A program made the translations under genes and the position numbers. The notes under the pieces were generated by a model. That model had not been told where the DNA came from, made no database searches, and saw only the letters and a program-made list of their open reading frames with translations. Below are positions 60,496 through 64,000 of a DNA stretch of 64,000 nt, piece after piece (position 1 is the stretch's first letter; each line of letters begins with the position of its first letter). The DNA comes from Henricia sp. BOLD:AAB3569. Its lineage: Eukaryota; Echinodermata; Asteroidea; Spinulosida; Echinasteridae. The stretch spans positions 434,001 to 498,000 of the forward strand of contig JBBELK010000164.1 of assembly GCA_037783545.1 (NCBI GenBank), written 5' to 3'.

Positions 60496-60641
60496 TAGAC
60501 CGTATCGAATAGCCGCCATTTCGTGGGGCAGTTTCTTTGTTCCTTGAGGACATGCATGGTTGCACAATTGTACTTCCATTGTTGAACGGTTTAAGTAACA
60601 AAAGGTGCCCCACGAAATGGCGGCTATTCGATACGGTCTAG
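60496..60641. mobile_element. Hairpin MITE, TAGACCGTATCGAATAGCCG (copy 2, inverted)
   Basis: Same ends as 45297-45448. The interior aligns only in reverse complement. Confidence 0.8.
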
Positions 60642-60909
60642 AGCTTGTTGAATGGTTTAAAATGTTCGACTGGTGTATGCATCCGGGAACTCTTTCGCAT
60701 TGTCTTCATCGGGTTCCCAACTTTATTTAGTGCAAAGTGAATAAGTCACGAGACTGAAGCACGAGCAGTGAAGGGTAACTCCTAGCAGCCAATGAAATGA
60801 AGGGTTTTTCCATCCCACGTCATTCCGCCTGGATTCGTAGACACGTGTCAGGTCAATGTTTCGTGAACTGCTGTGTATCCAAAATAAAGTTGAGCTTGTC
60901 TCGGCCGTA

Positions 60910-63475
60910 TTAGCTCGAGCCAGAAACTCCTTCAACCACACCATCTTCAGTCACTGTCTCCTGCGTGGGGGCGCCCTCCGCCTGCCGTGCGAGCCTCGCC
61001 TGCCGTACTTTCTCCGCATGTGCTTTTCGCCTCTCTTGTTTTTCCCTTTGCGCCTTAAGGCGCGCCTCCCTGTTCTCAGACACCCTGGACATGTCATTGG
61101 CACTTCTTTCCGCTACTTCTTTCTTCTGCTGCTCTTCCGTCGCATCTAGAGATTCCTGGACTTGTTTTTCCTTGCCAACTGTGTCAAGTTTCCCGATTTT
61201 TTCGGCTTTCTTTTTCTGTGGGATTACAAGAGAAATAAGTCATCAATTACAATGGATGATAACAGTTCCAAACAAACCGCAAATTATACTCTATAACCAA
61301 AATATCGAGGAGGCTGGGAGATGTAACACTTCATCGGTCAGCGACGTGTATGACCATCTCTTTGGCAACGCTGACTACACCAGCCTCTGTATTAAGAGCC
61401 CCGGGCCCGAGGCAGGGTGCACCACTCTGTCTAAAGTGCCACCGTAAGCTCCTGCAATTTCTAGGCCTGTTTGGGAGGTCTATGCACGTCTCCAAACGTC
61501 AGCTCATCCCACATGGGTTCAGTCGGGTTGAAAATACACAAAATTTCCGAGAGCCCTTCAATGCAAGATTCTCCAGAAACAGAAGCGTTAAAAACAAGAC
61601 AAATGAGTGAACTCTTACCTTTCTCCTTTCTTCGGCTGCTATCAGCTTAGCTTCAAGCTCCTCCTTAGTAAGCGCCTGCTTCTTAGTCTTTCTTTTCTTG
61701 AGCTTAGCGAGTCTAGGCGGTGGTCTCTTTAGCATCCCAAACTCCGGAGCAATCATGACATCGAACATCATCCCGCCGTGACCAGCCATCGGCTTGGTGA
61801 GCAAGCCTTGGTTCTGTAGCTCCCCGATGATGTCTTCGTCCGTCCGCTGCTTGCCGCTTCGCTTCCGGGTCGTGATCTGGGTTCCGCTTAGAGACAGGTC
61901 TAAAAAAAACAACGTAATGAGAGATAAACAAAGACATAGTATAGTCTCCACAAAAAGAAACGCATTTTTAATATAATAGTGAACTTGTGGAAAGCAAGGC
62001 ACTGATCGACCAATTTCAGGACTGTTCCGCTTTAGTGATTTCCTCCTGTTCTAAAAGGACCTGTTTGCAAACAGATCGCTTTCACTTGAAATGATTTTTG
62101 TCATGCATTCAACAGCAGAAATAACTTACATCTGGGTCATTCTATAAATTTGGGTCCACTTTTTCTGTCCCCGTTACATCTGACATCTTGTAAAATGTTG
62201 TAGTTTGTAAATTCAGGACACATTCTTTAAATGCCTTCTATCTCAAAGAGTGATTACATAAAAAGTACAATTCATAAAAATATGTTTTGAAGGCATTTTT
62301 AAATGATACTTGTATGGCAAATAGCAGTATGTCAGGTGTAACGGGGACAGAAAAATGTCACACGTTGAACCCCAAATTTATAGAATGACCATCTGCATAT
62401 GCCTACACTGTACCCCTCGTAACTTTGATTGTTCATGCATGTACTCTCTCGGTCGTGTTCACTCGCCCGTGTACTAATCCGACTGATACCATTTACAAAG
62501 ATGTTGCACGTTGTCATAACAGATCTTTTCAATTCAGTGTGCCTTCAAATTGCATACAAACGTGTTTTTACTGCTTAGGCCTACACGAAGATATTAATGC
62601 GTAAGCTCTTGTGAATAAACCCGGCAGGGTCGGACATCTTTTACAATGAGCTTGGCCCTAAATGGCATCTTGAAAACGGAGTGCATATTCGTTGACGTCA
62701 GCAAGTGCAAGTAAAAACTGTCGCCGAATGCGATGTCCGTTTACAGTTTCTCTGCCAATGTCGTATGATGAAGACCACTTTGAGGTATATCTTTCCTTAC
62801 ATGAGCAATGAAATAATGTGAAGGATTTGGCTTCGATCTTCCTGTTCAAAAAGTGTTTGGAGCAGAGCTGATCGAACTCAGTTCATCAAAACATCTTTTG
62901 CTGTGTTTGAAAATTTGTGTAAAAAACTTTAAACTACGTCTAAATTCTCTTCGTTATTACGTCATTTGGTTTCTGGTGTGGCGTCGTTGGGCCGTTTACA
63001 TGACTTTGTAGATAAGGTTCTATCTCTTGTTAATTTGTATATTGTGAATACATGTTGATTAGCACTGTATACAGTTTCGTTTACCTGGCGTTTGTGGTCT
63101 GTCCGCAAGTTGGACCTTCTCCTGCAGTGTAGGATCCGACTCCTCCGTAATAATATTCCCGTAACAATCAGCTTCGAGTCCGCTATCAGTGGTATGCGCT
63201 GAGGCTTTACTAGTTGCAGACGACACGCCGTGCCGGTGTTGACCACCGTCCCGTCCGGTATCGCTACCTAGGGACCCACGGGACGCTGTTCGGTCGAGTT
63301 TCAGCTCCGTCACCGTTGTCCTTCCCTTCCCCTCGCCTGATTTCACACGAATAAGCTTGGTTGAGCCCCCTCTGCTCTTGTTTGAGCCCGCGGAAGCTGG
63401 CTTCCGCTCTCCTGACCACGCTTGCGATGACCCCACCGAGGGAACGACGGCGTTCTTGGACGAACCGCATCCCAT
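60910..63475 (-). CDS. STMND1-like: Stathmin-domain protein, STMND1-like (3 exons, 325 aa)
   Basis: Minus-strand exons 63475-63085, 61899-61619 and 61215-60910, joined in phases 1 and 0. The protein begins MGCGSSK, a myristoylation (G2) plus palmitoylation (C3) signature that should place it on membranes. Residues 8-130 are Ser/Gly-rich and disordered. From about 160 it carries a stathmin-like segment: FDVMIAPEF, RPPPRLAKLKKRK, TKEELEAKLIAAEERRK, then a long charged helix (KAQREKQERRKAHAEKVRQARLARQAEG). Stathmin domains bind tubulin through one long helix. STMND1 shares the acylated start and domain order but is shorter, about 276 aa. An upstream in-frame TTG-initiated extension was rejected in favour of ATG 63475. 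AATAAA occurs on the minus strand at about 60722-60727. Confidence 0.85.
62133..62392. mobile_element. Foldback MITE, TGGGTCATTCTATAAATTTGG (copy 2)
   Basis: Left GGTCATTCTATAAATTTGGG and right CCCAAATTTATAGAATGACC invert. Inner TCTGTCCCCGTTACA/TGTAACGGGGACAGA arms. In intron 1 of the stathmin-domain gene. Confidence 0.75.
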
Positions 63476-64000
63476 GTTGATGTTGGATCGTCGCCTTGCT
63501 CCAAAACAACACTTCAAAATTCACACACTTCGTCAGCAACACAGAAAATTAGCCCCAAATCGAGACTACATCGGAATAAGTAGAGCAAGGGGTGCAGAGT
63601 TCAACAAGTACAAAAGTCTATTCACAATCATTAGTTTGCCATGCACCTAATAATAAAAACAAAGTCAGCAGCGTAGTGCGCAAAATCTTGATTTCCAGAT
63701 TATCGTGAAAAGCCTGATCACTGAGGTATCTCCACAGTCATGTACAGGGTTAAACGCGACCAATACCACTTGCCGTTGTAACAAATTTTGGATGAAAATT
63801 CGCCTCACAAGTCGGCATTATCGTCAAATGCCCTTTAACGCTACGGCTGGCATGCACACAATGACAACATTTAGCAGGTGGGGGTTTGTACGTGCCACAG
63901 TTATCCGCTGTTATTGGTCTCCGTCGTTGCTAAGTCAACATAGACACGGGAGGTATCGGGTTGTGACCGTTGTCATGGCGCGGCGTCAATATGGAGTGCG
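63476..64000. other. 5' flank of the stathmin-domain gene
   Basis: No exon recognised. It should contain the 5' UTR and promoter of the minus-strand gene at 60910-63475. Confidence 0.4.

Larger units (their letters stand above)
55807..60909. other. Intergenic region between syntaxin and stathmin-domain gene
   Basis: Convergent 3' flanks with no multi-exon gene seen. Holds foldback elements at 56684, 57508, 58702, 58865, 59112 and 60496, a SINE-like piece at about 58300-58490, and one unassigned 69-aa ORF. Confidence 0.5.

Noticed and set aside
63476..63517. N-terminal extension of the stathmin-domain protein (KCCFGARRRSNIN)
   Set aside because: It would start at TTG; the ATG giving MGCGSSK matches the known acylated start of the family.

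Overview
The window is a stretch of animal nuclear genome. Genes are split by GT-AG introns and use ordinary polyadenylation signals. AT-rich intergenic DNA between them is packed with short foldback (MITE-like) DNA elements, tRNA-derived SINEs and LINE fragments. Product types and repeat style suggest a marine invertebrate deuterostome, most likely an echinoderm such as a starfish. That is inference from gene content; no species-specific marker was seen.

Layout. 1-18.9 kb: no convincing gene, many foldback elements and one SINE. 18.99-20.64 kb (+): large last exon of a rhodopsin-family peptide GPCR, trissin-receptor-like, whose start codon must lie in an upstream exon. 20.6-22.9 kb: two foldback elements. 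22.94-30.31 kb (+): complete 14-exon MFSD2-type lysolipid/sodium symporter, 536 aa, all junctions in phase. 32.33-35.65 kb (-): LITAF-domain protein A, 117 aa, 3 coding exons. 36.94-39.87 kb (+): nearly intact piggyBac transposon with an intron-containing, full-length transposase. 42.04-44.5 kb (-): LITAF-domain protein B, 125 aa, paralogous to A with the same intron phases. 44.5-44.7 kb: probable divergent promoter. 48.88-55.81 kb (+): syntaxin-7/12-type endosomal Qa-SNARE with two alternative last exons, each encoding a complete membrane anchor. 60.91-63.48 kb (-): stathmin-domain protein resembling STMND1, 325 aa, with an acylation-type N-terminus.

The two LITAF proteins and the syntaxin all belong to families acting on endosomal and lysosomal membranes. 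LITAF B and the syntaxin lie head to head around a GC-box/E-box stretch, so shared regulation is possible but unproven. The standout observations are the duplicated syntaxin anchor exon, the well-preserved piggyBac between the two LITAF paralogues, and an unusually legible record of nested mobile elements, including a filled/empty site pair and a SINE with an exact 11-bp target duplication inside a foldback element.
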